From Euonymus europaeus (lineage: Eukaryota > Streptophyta > Magnoliopsida > Celastrales > Celastraceae), in contig OY756968.1 of assembly GCA_963580455.1 (NCBI GenBank), positions 20,305,996 to 20,369,995 of the forward strand: a stretch of DNA of 64,000 bases. Direction: 5' to 3'. Below are positions 47,881 to 59,874 of the stretch, piece after piece. Positions within the stretch are counted from its first letter, which is position 1, and the number at the start of each line of letters is the position of its first letter. The translations under genes were made by a program, and so were the position numbers. The notes beneath the pieces are model-generated. The model made no database searches. It had not been told where the DNA came from and was given only the letters and a program-made list of their open reading frames with translations.

Positions 47881-50513
47881 GAAGATGGAGCCGGATTCAA
47901 TTTAGTTCTAAACACCCATTTGACACCAATCACATTTCTGTCAAGTGGCTTTGCAGTGAGCTCCCAAGTCTCATTTCTTTCAATAGCATCAATTTCATCT
48001 TGCATTGCATGCCTCCAGTGCTTATACTTTGCAGCTTCAGTATAATCTGAAGGCTCCAACACAGCTACATTACACTTCTCATACACTTCTGTCAGAGATT
48101 TCATCTTCTTTGGAGAAACTTCATCATCTGAGTCATCAGCATCATAATTTTCTGCAATAACTTGCTTATCAATTTCACCTTGCTGCTCTACATTCAAATT
48201 AGTTTTTTCTATTTTTTTCTTCTCCCAATTCCAATAGGCTAATTCATCAACTACCAAATCCCTGCTAACAACAATCTTCTCAGTTTGTAGATTATACACC
48301 GTATAACCTTTGGACTGAGTAGCATAACCAAGAAAAATTCCCAAATCAGCTTTCTGGTCAAGCTTAGTTCTTTTGACAGAAAGAATATGGGTATAGAAAA
48401 TAGAGCCAAACACCTTCAAATGCTTGGCAAAAGGCTTGACACCTAACCAAGCTTCAATAGGTGTCTTCCCTTCAACTGACTTTGTTGGCAGCCTATTAAG
48501 AAGGTACACAGATGTATACATAGCCTCAGCCCAAAATTGCTTTGGCAACTTCTTTTCTACAAGCATACATTTTGCCATTTCAAGTACAGTTTTATTTTTT
48601 CTCTTTGAAACCCCATTTTGCTGGGGTGAGTAACCCACAGTCAACTGATGAGCTATCCCCATATCATCACAGAAAGCACCAAAAGCTTCAGATGTATACT
48701 CCTTCCCATTATCAGACCTTATAGTCTTGATTTTGTATCCACTTTGAGATTCAACAAGAGCTTTGAACTTCTTAAACACAGAAAATACTTGAGCTTTACT
48801 ATAAATAAAGTAAACCCAAGTCATACGTGTGTGATCATTAATAAACAACACAAAATATTTGTTCTGAGATAAAGAAGGAAGACTCATTGGTCCACACACA
48901 TCAGTATGGATCAATTGCAGTTTCTCCTTCGCTCTCCAGGTTGTACTAGTGGGAAAAGACTGCCTATGCATCTTTCCAAACTGACAAGCTTCACAAATAT
49001 CTCCACGAACATATATTTCAGACATATCTCTAACCAGGTCTTTATCTTTACGAAATTTCAGAGAGTTCAAGTTGAAATGCCCATATCTTTTATGCCAAAG
49101 CCAAGAGTCATCAGCCTTCAAACTAAATGCACAATGATTCACCACATCAAAATTCAAGGGAAAGAAATTTTCCAACATCTCAATTCTTACAACTTCACTG
49201 CCACAAGAATTATTTATAGAACAAAATCCACCTTTAAAGTTCAAACTATAGCCCTTTCTCATCATTTGAGCTACACTAAGCAGATTAAATTTCAAATTTG
49301 GAATATAAAGCACATCAGAGATGGATTTTGTACCTTGTCTGGTGTTAATCATAATAGAACCCTTTCCCTCAGCTTGCACCACATCACCATTACCAAGCTT
49401 CACCTTGGTTCTCATAGTCTTTTCCAAGGTAGTAAACAAATTGACATCATTTGCCATGTGACTAGTACACCCGCTATCCACAAGCCAAATATTCTTCTCT
49501 TTTAGATGAGAAGAATCATCTGCCATAAACAAGTGATCAGCATGACTCTTCTGATCATCAGTACAATGTACCTGCTGAGGAGTTGAGCTTGAAGATTGAT
49601 TCTGATTTTGCTTTGCTCTACAAACCCTTTCAACATGCCCCATCTTATTACAAAATCTGCACTGAATCTGAGGCTTTCCATACTTTTCCCAACACTTATT
49701 CTCTGGATGATTTGTCTTCTTGTAGTGAGGACATGGAGGATAGTTGTTCTTCTTTGTTGAATCACCAGACTTAAAACTGTCATCACCTTGCTTGCCCTTA
49801 CCCCCTTTTCCATAATTCTATTTTTTACCTTCTTTAAATAAAAAAGAAGGATTTCCTTTCTGTTTACCCTGAAAGGCTCCTTCAACAACATCTTCATTCC
49901 TGAAAGAGGCTCTTTGTTCATGAGCCTGCAATTTACTACAAAGCTCGGTTATAGTGAGTTGTGATAAATCACAAGACTCTTCTATAGCCGAAATTTTTGA
50001 TTCAAACCTCTCAGGTAAACTGATGAGAATTTTCTCCACCACCTTTTGATCTTTTATATCTTCACCATATAGCTTCATTTGATTCACCAATTCAACTAAC
50101 TTGGTTGAATACTCCTTGGCAATATCACCTTCCTTCATTTTTAACATTGCAAATTCTCTCTTCAATGTCAACAACTTATGTTGTCTCACTCTCACACTGC
50201 CTTGAAACTCATCTTGCAGTGTGTCCTAAGCAGTCTTGGCAGTGGTTGCACCAACTAACCTTGGAAAAATACTTTCATGAACTGCTGTATGAAGAAAGGT
50301 AAGAGCTTGATAATTTTTCATACTTGCTTCTGTATGCAACTTAATCTGCTGTACAGTAGCATTCTCAGGAAGAGCTGTCTCAACATATCCCTCATGTACT
50401 ATCCTCCACAAATCCTGAGCCATGAGATAGGCCTTCATCTTCACAGCCCAAAAATCATAATTTTCTCCATTGAAAACAGGTGGTGGTGGAAGAGAAATCT
50501 TATTAGTAGTCAT
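47859..50513 (-). pseudogene. Copia-2 gag, protease and integrase
   Basis: Starts at the ATG at 50,513 (MTTNKISLPPPPVFNG) and keeps one frame through gag, a zinc knuckle (CRFCNKMGHVERVC), protease (WLVDSGCTSHMAND) and integrase (HTDVCGPM, RSDNGKEY). Two TAG stops break it, at 50228-50226 and 49820-49818. In the third integrase signature the catalytic Glu is replaced by Lys (GVSKRKNK where the family has E before RKN), so integrase would be inactive even without the stops. The frame is lost near 47,890. Confidence 0.85.
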
Positions 50514-50584
50514 ACCTCAACTCTTAAGCTTCAAAAACACTAAACTGATCAAAAAAACTTCACCACAGGTCCTCTAAGAAGTAC

Positions 50585-50598
50585 GGCTCCGATACCAA
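50585..50598 (-). other. Copia-2 primer-binding site
   Basis: The minus strand reads TTGGTATCGGAGCC immediately inside the 5' LTR; initiator-Met-like with one difference from the usual TATCAGAG. Confidence 0.75.
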
Positions 50599-50970
50599 TG
50601 TTAGAAAACTAAAACAACACAAGTAGCTAGCTTGTACTCCAGAAAACTACAACAGAGAACAAACTAGAACTTAAATCTTCAAGAACAAGAAGACCCAGGC
50701 AAAGCTCTCTAGAATTCTGATTCTCTAATCAGATCCTTTTTTTTTTTTACAAAGACATACAAAATGATATCATCAAAACAAAAGAACTCTAGACCTTTCT
50801 GAAACAAGAACACCAGCCATACAAGTGGCTACATCTCAGCCATACATGGAGAAATACAGCACATGACTTAAAAGAACTACTAACAAACACAGTCAACTTA
50901 ATTAGTCAAACATACAAATAAAACACGTTTGAGAACTAATAGTTTCTAAGCAAAACTCACTACTCTAACA
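50599..50970 (-). repeat. Copia-2 5' LTR, complete
   Basis: 372 bp bounded by TGTTAG and CTAACA. The outer flank is AAAGG. Confidence 0.9.
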
Positions 50971-51536
50971 AAAGGGAACATCATCCTTTAAGTAGTGATG
51001 TGTACATGCATGTGAGAGATTGGGGAAGGGAGAATCCTGTAAAGATCAACATTAGGAGCATGCCCCTGCCATAGTGGAGACTGGAGTTTTGCTTCAAGAC
51101 CATGAGTTAAAGCCTGTCCATCCAACTTTGAAGCCTTCACAAGGAATGCTTGGATGGAACCTTGTGTGGCTTGTAGACGGACACCATCAGATGTGACAAC
51201 AGTCTCCAACGACCTCTCCTCACATGTTTTACTCTTTGTAGAACTTGAACTGGTGTCCCTATTCGCTATTTCTATCTTCATTACTCTTGAATCATGATTT
51301 CATGCTCCACCAAACACATCACTTGATATCCTAACACTACCCTGAGTTTCAGTTCGTAACTCAACTGGTTCATATCTATCTGAGTAGTCAGTTTCTGAGA
51401 TCAAGGACCGTCGAAGATTTGGACTTTTATAGCTTCCATTGTCGCTCTTTCTTAGAGAATGGCCCTGAGTAAAAGTACTGAGAACTTGCTTAGGTAAGTC
51501 ATCTATTGTGGAGGAGAACTGGCTTAGGTAAGCCAT

Positions 51537-52189
51537 CTATTGTGGAGGAGGCATATTTGTTTTGTTGTGCTATTGTTTGACATCCCATATAAGAGAGTGA
51601 TTTTTCTGTCTTGCAATGGGGAGTATATACATGCACCCTCTCCTACTTCACAGAAGCATTGACCCACCCTATCAAATCCTATATTTTAAAAGAAAAAACA
51701 CTAATCACTATTTCCAAAATTATTAGAATGAGGGGTTTTACATCCCAAAAATTTGATTTCCAGCTGATGTCACATCACTGCTGACGTGGCTTCGTTGATG
51801 ATAAGATGATGATGTTTTGTTATTTTGTGGATCCCCGTTTATGTATAATTAAGGAAAAAACAATAGTTATAGTAGAATAGTAGAATTTTTTGTGATTCAT
51901 CAATATAGCAAATAAAGAAACAAATAATTAAATAATTTTTTCTTAATGATACGTAGTTTGATGAATCATTACACATTACAAAAACATAAAATTTCAATTA
52001 AAAGATTCGATCTTTGTACATGCATGAGAAAATATTTGATTTTGATTCATTTATATATAAAAAAGACATATTATTAATTTATATTTATATTAATTTAATA
52101 ATAATTTACATAATTATATTATATATTTATAAATATAAAAAAATTTAAATAAAATAGAGTTTACATTCTATTATAACATCTCATTCTAT
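51537..52189. other. Region upstream of the MTV1-like remnant
   Basis: Contains a short tandem copy of the pseudogene's first codons (CTATTGTGGAGGAG and CTTAGGTAAG repeated with a period of about 34 bp near 51,485-51,550). The rest is AT-rich with no gene. No ENTH/VHS exon could be found here. Confidence 0.5.
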
Positions 52190-54240
52190 TGTAAATTTAC
52201 AATGAAATATCATATTTCAATCTAATATTTCATTTTAATATTATATTCCACTGTAAACTATTATAATGAAATGAGGCAATATAAGTTGTTTAGTTTTGGG
52301 CCATTTATCAGTACTTTTGAATATATTAGGTGGAATGTCATGTTTTATTTCTTATGTAACCATGATTGGTATAAAATCTATCAACCAGCAAGAAAGTCTT
52401 TTAAAGTCTTATTTCTTAGAAAGTTTAATATCATTTACAGTACTCACATTTGTTATGATACGACCAAGATAAGTCTTCAATTTATGATAACTCTCCACAT
52501 ACAATGACAACATTGTATTGTCTTCACAATCCATGTTTGAGTAAAGATACACACTTTAAACTCTAAAATGGACCTCCAATGGAGAGCAGCCAAGCTGCAA
52601 AATCAATTTCATTTGAAGGTTGCTCCAAGTAGGCAACCTTTTTTGAGCCAATGAGTGTCAAATTCTGTAAATTTTGATGATATTGCTCTCTTAAAGTATA
52701 AATGCTTGTAGACCTAACATTCCCTATATTAACTAGTTGACCTAAAAATAAAATCTTTTCTTTTTCTTTTTTAAAATAATTTATAATGTCAAAACAATAT
52801 TCATAAAATTCTTTATACATTTCTTATTTTATTTTCGTCATTCTTGATTTACTATAAGTTAACATCTCTCTTTAAATATCAATCATTTCATTGTATTTTT
52901 CTAAATGATAATAGATTTTGAAATTTTAATTATTTGTTTTGAAACACCTGTAATAAACCATACTCACCCTTCTCTCGTAGTTTGCAATAGAGATTCCGCT
53001 CCTTTGCATTGAGCGGAAAAATTCTTAAATTTATGTTTCAAATGTTTAATCGTGGTTCAAATCGAGTTTATTTAGATTTATTTAATTCAATGTAATATTT
53101 TATTGTAATATCATATTTCATAATACACTATTATAATAAGATGAGACAATATAAGTTGTTTAGTCTTGGATATATATCACCATTTTCGAATATATTTGGT
53201 GGAATGTCGTGTTTTCTTTCCTATGTCATGGTTAGTATTAAATCTACCAACCAGTGAGAAAGTTTCTTCAAGTCATATTTCTTAGCAAGTTTAATATCAT
53301 TCACACTTGCATTTGCTATGATACGACCAAGACAAGTTTTCAATTTATGATCACTCTCTACAATAACAACATCGTATTTTCTCCGTTTTTCATTTTACAT
53401 ATATTTTGATGGGTAGAAACACAAGGAGAGCCATTAAGTTCTACAAAAAATTCAAACAATTAAAAATCAAAACAACTATAATAATAATACAAACTCAAAC
53501 TCTAAAATGGACCTTGATGAAAAGTAGCAAAGCTGTAAAAATCAACTTCATTTGGAGGTTAGGATGCCAAATTCTGTAAATTTTGATGATATTGTCCTCT
53601 TAAAGTACAAATGCTTGTAGACATAACATTCCCTATATGTACTTCCTTCACACGGACACTAAACAATCTCATCATATCCACAATAGGGTTTTCTTTAAAT
53701 TGACTAAATTCAAAACCCTGATCAATATCATAGATTTTGCCTTAGTTTTTATAAATAAAAAATGAATATCAATTCAATTGAAAGAAACAAATATCAATTT
53801 TAAAAGTAAAGTCATGATGAACAAAATAAAGAGACTACTGACCTCATCCCTTGCTACTTCGAGTGCATCTAGAGTAATCAAATTAAATTCTTTCAAAATG
53901 TTCAATCCTTAATTAGCTGATGTAGAAACAAAATCTTTTCTTTTTTCCTTTTTTGATAATTTATCATGCCAAAGATAACATTCATAAAATTCTTTATACG
54001 TTTTTTACTTTATATTCATCATTGTTGATTTGTTATAAATTAATATCTCTCTTTAAATATCAATCATTTCATTGTGTTTTAAACGATAAATTTTTTGAAA
54101 ATTTGATTATGTGCACTGAACCACCTACAAGAAACTATACTCACCCCTGAATACTCGCATAGATTGCAATAGAGATTCCGCTCCTTTGAATTGAGCGGAA
54201 AAATTCTTTAATTTGTGATTCAAAGGTTTAATCGGGGTTT
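52190..54240. repeat. Tandem duplication of a non-coding segment of about 1 kb
   Basis: Copy A (about 52,190-53,070) and copy B (about 53,085-54,240) share, in the same order, ATATAAGTTGTTTAGT, ATGATACGACCAAGA, AACTCTAAAATGGACCT, ATTTTGATGATATTG, CATAAAATTCTTTATAC, AATATCAATCATTTCATTG and GAGATTCCGCTCCTTTG. Divergence is clearly more than 10%, so the duplication is old. No ORF is conserved between copies. Confidence 0.8.
52993..53028. repeat. Conserved stem-loop CCGCTC...GAGCGG, copy A
   Basis: CCGCTCCTTTGCATTGAGCGG can pair CCGCTC with GAGCGG around a nine-base loop. The same hairpin, with one loop change, is at about 54,177-54,197 in copy B. Confidence 0.6.
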
Positions 54241-56718
54241 GAATTTATTTCAATATAATACATGATTATATTTATTTATACTTATATAGTAAAAATAATA
54301 ATTTAGACTATATCAACAATCTATAACATTATTTAAATATTAATTGCTAGATAATTTGATATTAAACAATTTATTGCATTATTCTTCATAAGTGTATTTG
54401 ATATCACATGCTAGAGAGATTTACAAAAGTTAATTAAGATATATTATCTTTTGTTTCATTATTTTTTAATCTGACACTTGTTTGGGTGGTAGCCAGCTTG
54501 GTTGAAGGAAAATGTTATTTATTGATTAGTTTGAGACAATTGACATATATATTGATGTATAGATGTAGTGTGATTGAATGTTTGAAGGAAATTAATAATG
54601 ACATATTTGTTATATTTTTTTATATAATATTAATTTCAACAAGAAAATAATTTTTAACCACATTAAACAAATACCTTGGCACATGAAAACAAATGGCCAA
54701 TAACATAAATACAAAAATGCTCGATCAGGTCACCAAGTAAAATAAATGTCTAACCAAACAACTAAAGAAATGCTCGAATAGATTATCACGTAATACAAAA
54801 TGTTTGACCACATAATTGAAAAAATGCTCGACCGAATTACCATGTAATATAGAATGCTAGACCTAATCACTACATAATACGGAAATGTCCGACCACATAA
54901 AACAAATACTCGACCAAATCACAATAACGACACCTTGATTAATCAACATTGGGAACCTTTTCTATTAACACAAATGCATGCGATATTAGTTACCTTAATA
55001 AAGACCCTCAATATAGAAGAAATATGTTTATTTTGGAGGTTTCTGGATTTTTCAATGTTGTGAGTCCATCTCCTGGAGAATATCCTTTTATATAGCATGA
55101 GAAAGAAACTGAAACATTGTTATTGAGAAATAAGAAGAAGATTTTGAGAAGTGAAAAGAAGTTATTGCGAATTTAGTTTAGTGGGAAGAAGATGAAACGT
55201 TTTCTCTCCAAGGTTATTTAGTTTTTATGATGGCAAAAGCAAGTTATTTATTTAGTTTTTTAAAAAATAGGTCACATCCGAATTTTCGATGAGACTCTTG
55301 TCATAAATAACTGGGCATTTCATTCTAGACTAATTGTACAGTTGTGATCATGAATTTGACAGCTAAAAAAAGAGGAAGTTAAAAAAAGACCTCACAGATA
55401 TAAGAATGTGAAAGTGGGCTTTGACATCACACTAACAAAGCATGTGGGTAGGTTTGTATTTCCTTGACATACTAGCATCGTATCAATTATGTCTTGGCAT
55501 CTCTTTTATGCCTTTGATTTTATTTATCTATATGTAGCTCAAAACTAATTTCTTGTTTACTCCTCTTGTTCATTATGCCCTACAAAAATTATACAAGGCT
55601 TGTATGTGTCCTATATACAAACCCAACTTGTGATCCATGTTGAACTTTGAAGCCAATTCTTAGCAAGGTATTTGATTTCAGATGCTGATTTCATGTCTTT
55701 GCATTGCCTTGGGATTATTTTGAAATGATGTATTTACTCTAAAAAATTTAACATATTATCCCATAATTTTTTATTTTACTTCATTGATATAGTTTGTTTT
55801 GATGTTAATTTTAGTTAATTTCTTTCTTCTGTCCAGTTTCTGAGGAATGGGAGAAGCTGCTGTATTTCCTTAATTATGAATGATTTTTTCTTCTTCTTTT
55901 GTTTGTATTGAATGTTATGTAATATTATACAATATATTATAACGCTTTTAGATTCAATTTTATATCGAATTTAATTTTTATTTTTATTTTAATTTCATAT
56001 ATCAAATATGTAAATGAATTTATTTTAAATATTGGAATAAATAAATAAGATTAAAAATGATATTTATATAAAAATAATTTTAAATCTCGTAATAGAAAAA
56101 ATAGTCACAAAAATAGCGAAATGAAAATTTTGGCACCAAAAAGTCAACCAAAAAAAAAAAAACCCGTCAAAATATTGGCCCAAATTAGTTTTAAAAATGA
56201 AATAGTATTTGATACCCTAAAATATACCCCTTATTTTTATCCAGTGCTGCTGAATATTAAGATGAAAATTTTGTTTTGGGGTCGAATTTGTAGAATGACC
56301 CATAAACCCACGAAAGATTTTACCAGTCTTTAAATGTATATAATCATTTGATTAGAGGACCGATTTTCACGCAATTATTCACAACTGTCCAAACCATATA
56401 ATGCTATTGGGCTCTTGGTCCACAGCATCTCATTGTTTCCTGAAAAAGACAAACCAGAAAGGACACAAAAAAAGAAGACAAATACAGAGACGAGGCACAT
56501 ACCCATAACCATTGTCAATCTTTTTCAGCAAAACAAGAAAATTGACCACCACCCACCACCACCACAAAAGCATTACAACGGAACCAGAAGGATATTTTTA
56601 AATAGCAACTGAAAAAAAAAGGCATCCAAAGAAAAAGAGGAAAAGAAAGAAGAGCCAAAACTTCTCCTTTCTTTTATTAAAAACATAAAAATGGATCAGA
56701 AACAACAATCAAACTAGC
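54241..56718. other. AT-rich intergenic DNA
   Basis: No gene recognised. It includes degenerate short repeats at 54,715-54,930 and probable 3' flank of the aquaporin gene near 56,640-56,718. Confidence 0.5.
54715..54930. repeat. Degenerate repeats around ATGCTCGACC
   Basis: Variants of AAATGCTCGACC-AAT-ACCA-GTAATA recur about seven times at a spacing of 30-35 bp. The copies differ considerably. Confidence 0.55.
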
Positions 56719-57752
56719 TTAGAAGTCATTGGATAGTGGTGCATGATCAGATGACATGTACAGGTTTCCATAGATAAGCCCAGCCAAACCACCACCAACG
56801 AGAGGCCCAACCCAATAGATCCAGTTGTCATGGAAGTCACCGCTAGCAACAGCCGGGCCGAAAGATCGGGCTGGGTTCATAGATCCACCTGAGAATGGGC
56901 CTGCAGCCAAGATGTTGGCACCCACAATGAAACCAATAGCTATTGGTGCAATTGTTCCCAGTGAGCCCTTCTTGGGGTCGGCTGCTGTTGCATAAACTGT
57001 ATACACCAATGCAAATGTAATAACGATCTCCATCACAACACCCTCAATTGCTCCTACTCCTGCGGATAAGCTGTGCGTAGGAACAGCCTACACAATCAGA
57101 AGCACAAAAAATGGATTCAAATCATTAGAAACACAATTTTTTATTAAGCCCCGAATCGTGGAGAGACTGTTTCCGTGATTTGAATTAGTGACATCTAATA
57201 TTAATATTTCCACATTAAACAAAATCCCTATAAATCTGTTTATGTATAATTTTTTGATTGAACTTACCAAACCACCGGTGACGAATTTGAGGAGGAAGCA
57301 AGCAACGATGGAGCCAAGAAGCTGAGCGATCCAATAGAATATACCACTAAGGATGGTAATTTGGCCACCAAGAGCCAAACCAAATGTGACAGCAGGGTTA
57401 ACATGGCCACCAGAGATGTTAGCACCCACAGAGACTGCAACAAATAGAGCAAAACCATGGCAAACAGCGATCGCTACGAGCCCCGCTGGATCCAGTGCTG
57501 CATTCCCTGTCAACTTATCTGTCCAAATCAGGGGGGAAAAATCGAAGGAGTGTAAGTGCATAATTAAAAACACATAATTAAACAATTATGAGTAATTATA
57601 TGTGAGTGAGGGAGGATAAGTAATTTACTGTAAGCAATAGCAGAGCCAACACCAGCAAAAACAAAGAGCAAGGTTGAGATAAACTCAGCAAGATAGGCCC
57701 TTAGAGACCCTAAACTGAAGGAGTCATCAAAGCGACCAAAGGCTATGGCCAT
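56719..57752 (-). CDS. TIP2: Tonoplast aquaporin, TIP2 (delta-TIP) type
   Basis: Three exons on the minus strand, 57752-57629, 57518-57268 and 57087-56719, give 247 residues, the normal TIP length. Six transmembrane spans and both NPA boxes are intact ([10 protein letters not shown] in loop [11 protein letters not shown] in loop E). The ar/R filter reads His (CHGFALF), Ile ([11 protein letters not shown]), Gly (GANILAAG) and Arg (NPARS), the TIP2 signature compatible with water and ammonia passage. Intron positions after AIAY and after FVTGGL are those of TIP2 genes. It moves water and probably NH3 across the vacuolar membrane. A TATA box lies about 100 bp upstream. Confidence 0.97.
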
Positions 57753-57852
57753 TTTTTTTTTTTTTTTTGAGCAACAGAGAAGAGAAGAAGAGGATAAGAT
57801 CGAAACTAGCTAGAGATAATTAAAGGTAGCACAAAAGGACTTTGTTGGGTCA

Positions 57853-57866
57853 TGTATATATATACT
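57853..57866 (-). promoter_or_regulatory. Likely TATA box of the TIP2 gene
   Basis: A GTATATATATACAT stretch about 100-115 bp upstream of the ATG, suitably placed for a leader of about 70 bases. A T-run adjoins the ATG on the plus strand (an A-rich leader on the coding strand). Confidence 0.5.
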
Positions 57867-59874
57867 ACAACGCCAGGCATAAAAAGGGTACTATTAAAAA
57901 TAGGGTTTAAAAAAATTAAATTAAATTAAATGGAGTCATGAGCTATAGATGATCAGGTATTAATATTGTTATAGAAGTATAATAAATGTGAGAATGGTTC
58001 CAAAAATATTAAAATACTTGAGTGGAAGCGTAATGGTGAATTTCGCTAGGTCAAATTATATAGATTCGGAATTGAGAGTAATATTTTTACCACGATAGGT
58101 GGTTCTTTAACCTAATTTATTTTATCATCATATAATATTTTTTTTATGTATATTTATTTATATGATGATACAAATTTAGACTATATCGAAAGTATAAGTA
58201 ACAAATTTATATGATATGATTATAAATAAATAAATAAACAAACTATTGTACGTGAATGAATTATGAGCTGTCACTCACATGCTTTTATTAGAAGTGTCTA
58301 GACATTCATAAATGATTATATTCCATATGAGCAATATTTATCATCTATGAATTGAAACCTTTTTTATTTTTTTATTTTTTTTGGGGTAAGAGGGAGGGAA
58401 AGAGAGAGGTGGGTCATGAGGGTCATGGGGGTCATGTCATGTCATGTCATGTTTGAGAAAAATAATGATAAAAAAAATCATGGTGATGGAGGCATGAGTA
58501 GGTTTGGTCACAAAGTGCACCGACCATGCTCAACAATGCATAGCGATTTAACATTTTTTTTGTTTTTGAAAAAATAATGTGTGGATCAGAATCGACATCG
58601 ACCATCTTAATATAAAGTTGGATTGCACGTTGTATGTCCTGATTAGCGTTGGAGTTGTGTATAAGATAGACTGGACGGCTAATGGAGGTGGGTAGACTGT
58701 AGAGAGAGAGAGAGGAATCTTAATGTACTTTTGGCCTGCTTCTTGTCTTTATAGCTGATTGATGGGATTGCATGATTGTGTCTTTTGTTATTGAATGGGC
58801 TTCTTATTTTTGAACATCAAACACGTGAAGCTTTTTCTAATGGGACTGCTCTAATCAGTAATCACAATGGGCCACGGTAATATGGTGACAAAGGCCAAAA
58901 GGAATAGACGAACATGGCAAAATCATTATCTATTTGGTAAATAGAAAAATCTGATTACTTGCTATAGTCCTGAATATGAGCATAACAGCTAATACCCGAC
59001 CTTAGGAGTGTAAAAGGTCAGGTCGAGTGTATGTCAAACCCTTTCAATATAAGGATGACATCAAATTTTTCGCCCTATCCAACCATTTTAATACTGAGGA
59101 TCGAGTTAGAGGGTTTAATTCGGATTTTGCGATTAATTTACAGTCATAATGTGATCAATCTCACTGCTAGAATTTTGTGCACGAAAGTTGTTGAGTCCAT
59201 AAAAAAAAACACACAAGAAGAAAAAAACAACAGACGACTCATATAATTTGCTCACCAAATTAACTTCAATACACTTGAAACAAGACCTAATCTCAATTTT
59301 CACAAATACAAAATTGTTATCCCTCCATTTACATGAACCCCATCGACAGATCTAACAACTTAAGGAGAGCCAGAGCAGTTTCAAAAGTTTCATCTTTTAC
59401 AAACCTAAAGCTATATTTCTTACCATCATATTCCTGTCGTTATTTATCTCTCTACATTCCACACCCTGGGACTATCGTATAATAAAGTGAGGGGCAAGGG
59501 TGAGAGGGAACCATAGACTACCATTAGTAAAATAAATTGAAGGGCACCACAGTTGACATCAAGAACCTTGGAGTTTAGATACTAGGGCATTGTGATTATA
59601 GAGTGATGAAAAACTATGGCATCTGGTAGCCACACAACTCTGCAACCATAACACATAATGCAGTGCCATGGCATAATGACTGACAAGAAATGGAGTGCAA
59701 TGAAATGGTAACTGTTGAGAAACTATATATATGCAAAGCCACATTAAACTGTACGCATAAGAGAAATAGCACACAAAAAAAAAAAAAAAAAAAACTCATC
59801 AGTAAGAGATGAGTACATGTTGATTTCTTTCCTACACAAGACAAAGAAGGACAGAAAGTTCCAATCCAAGTTAA
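57867..59874. other. TIP2 upstream region and ASCC1-like 3' flank
   Basis: No gene. It contains a (GTCAT)n microsatellite at about 58,431-58,453, a short GA run near 58,700-58,712 and an A19-type run near 59,776-59,793 in what is probably the 3' flank of the ASCC1-like gene. Confidence 0.5.

Larger units (their letters stand above)
46196..50970 (-). mobile_element. Ty1/Copia LTR retrotransposon (Copia-2), older and defective
   Basis: Minus-strand element. The 5' LTR is 50,599-50,970 (TGTTAG...CTAACA, 372 bp). The 3' LTR, 46,196-46,536, matches it but lacks about the last 40 bp of the terminus. AAAGG flanks both sides (46,191-46,195 and 50,971-50,975). The primer site TTGGTATCGGAGCC is next to the 5' LTR and the purine tract CTCAAGGAGGAG next to the 3' LTR. 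The LTRs differ at roughly 4% of positions by eye, so it is older than Copia-1. Confidence 0.9.
44162..51536 (-). pseudogene. MTV1: ENTH/VHS adaptor (MTV1/tepsin-like), decayed and interrupted by a Copia element
   Basis: Homology blocks on the minus strand: 51536-51066 (SETDYSDRYEPVEL, TSDGVRLQATQGSIQAFLVK, LEAKLQSPLWQ), 46038-45886 (RMKAVCILEAILRKKDDE, ENKEVVVRCSESPQSSF), 45516-44723 (AVQIPDLIDS, DDPFADVSF, SSKKEETRAFDFIS) and 44209-44162. The family binds AP-4 and clathrin coats in TGN-to-vacuole trafficking. Lesions: the N-terminal ENTH/VHS domain is absent; TGA at 51302-51300; the donor after SPLWQ reads CAG|GG instead of GT; a 4.8-kb Copia sits in that intron; a frameshift lies near 44,890-44,900 before LQHLGNLTAQN. 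Together these argue for a pseudogene, probably with a working copy elsewhere. The gene name is family-level, from memory of Arabidopsis At3g16270. Confidence 0.8.

Noticed and set aside
48906..49505. 199-codon plus-strand ORF
   Set aside because: Antisense shadow of the Copia-2 protease/integrase coding sequence.
58431..58453. (GTCAT)n as a regulatory element of TIP2
   Set aside because: A simple microsatellite about 700 bp upstream with no supporting context.
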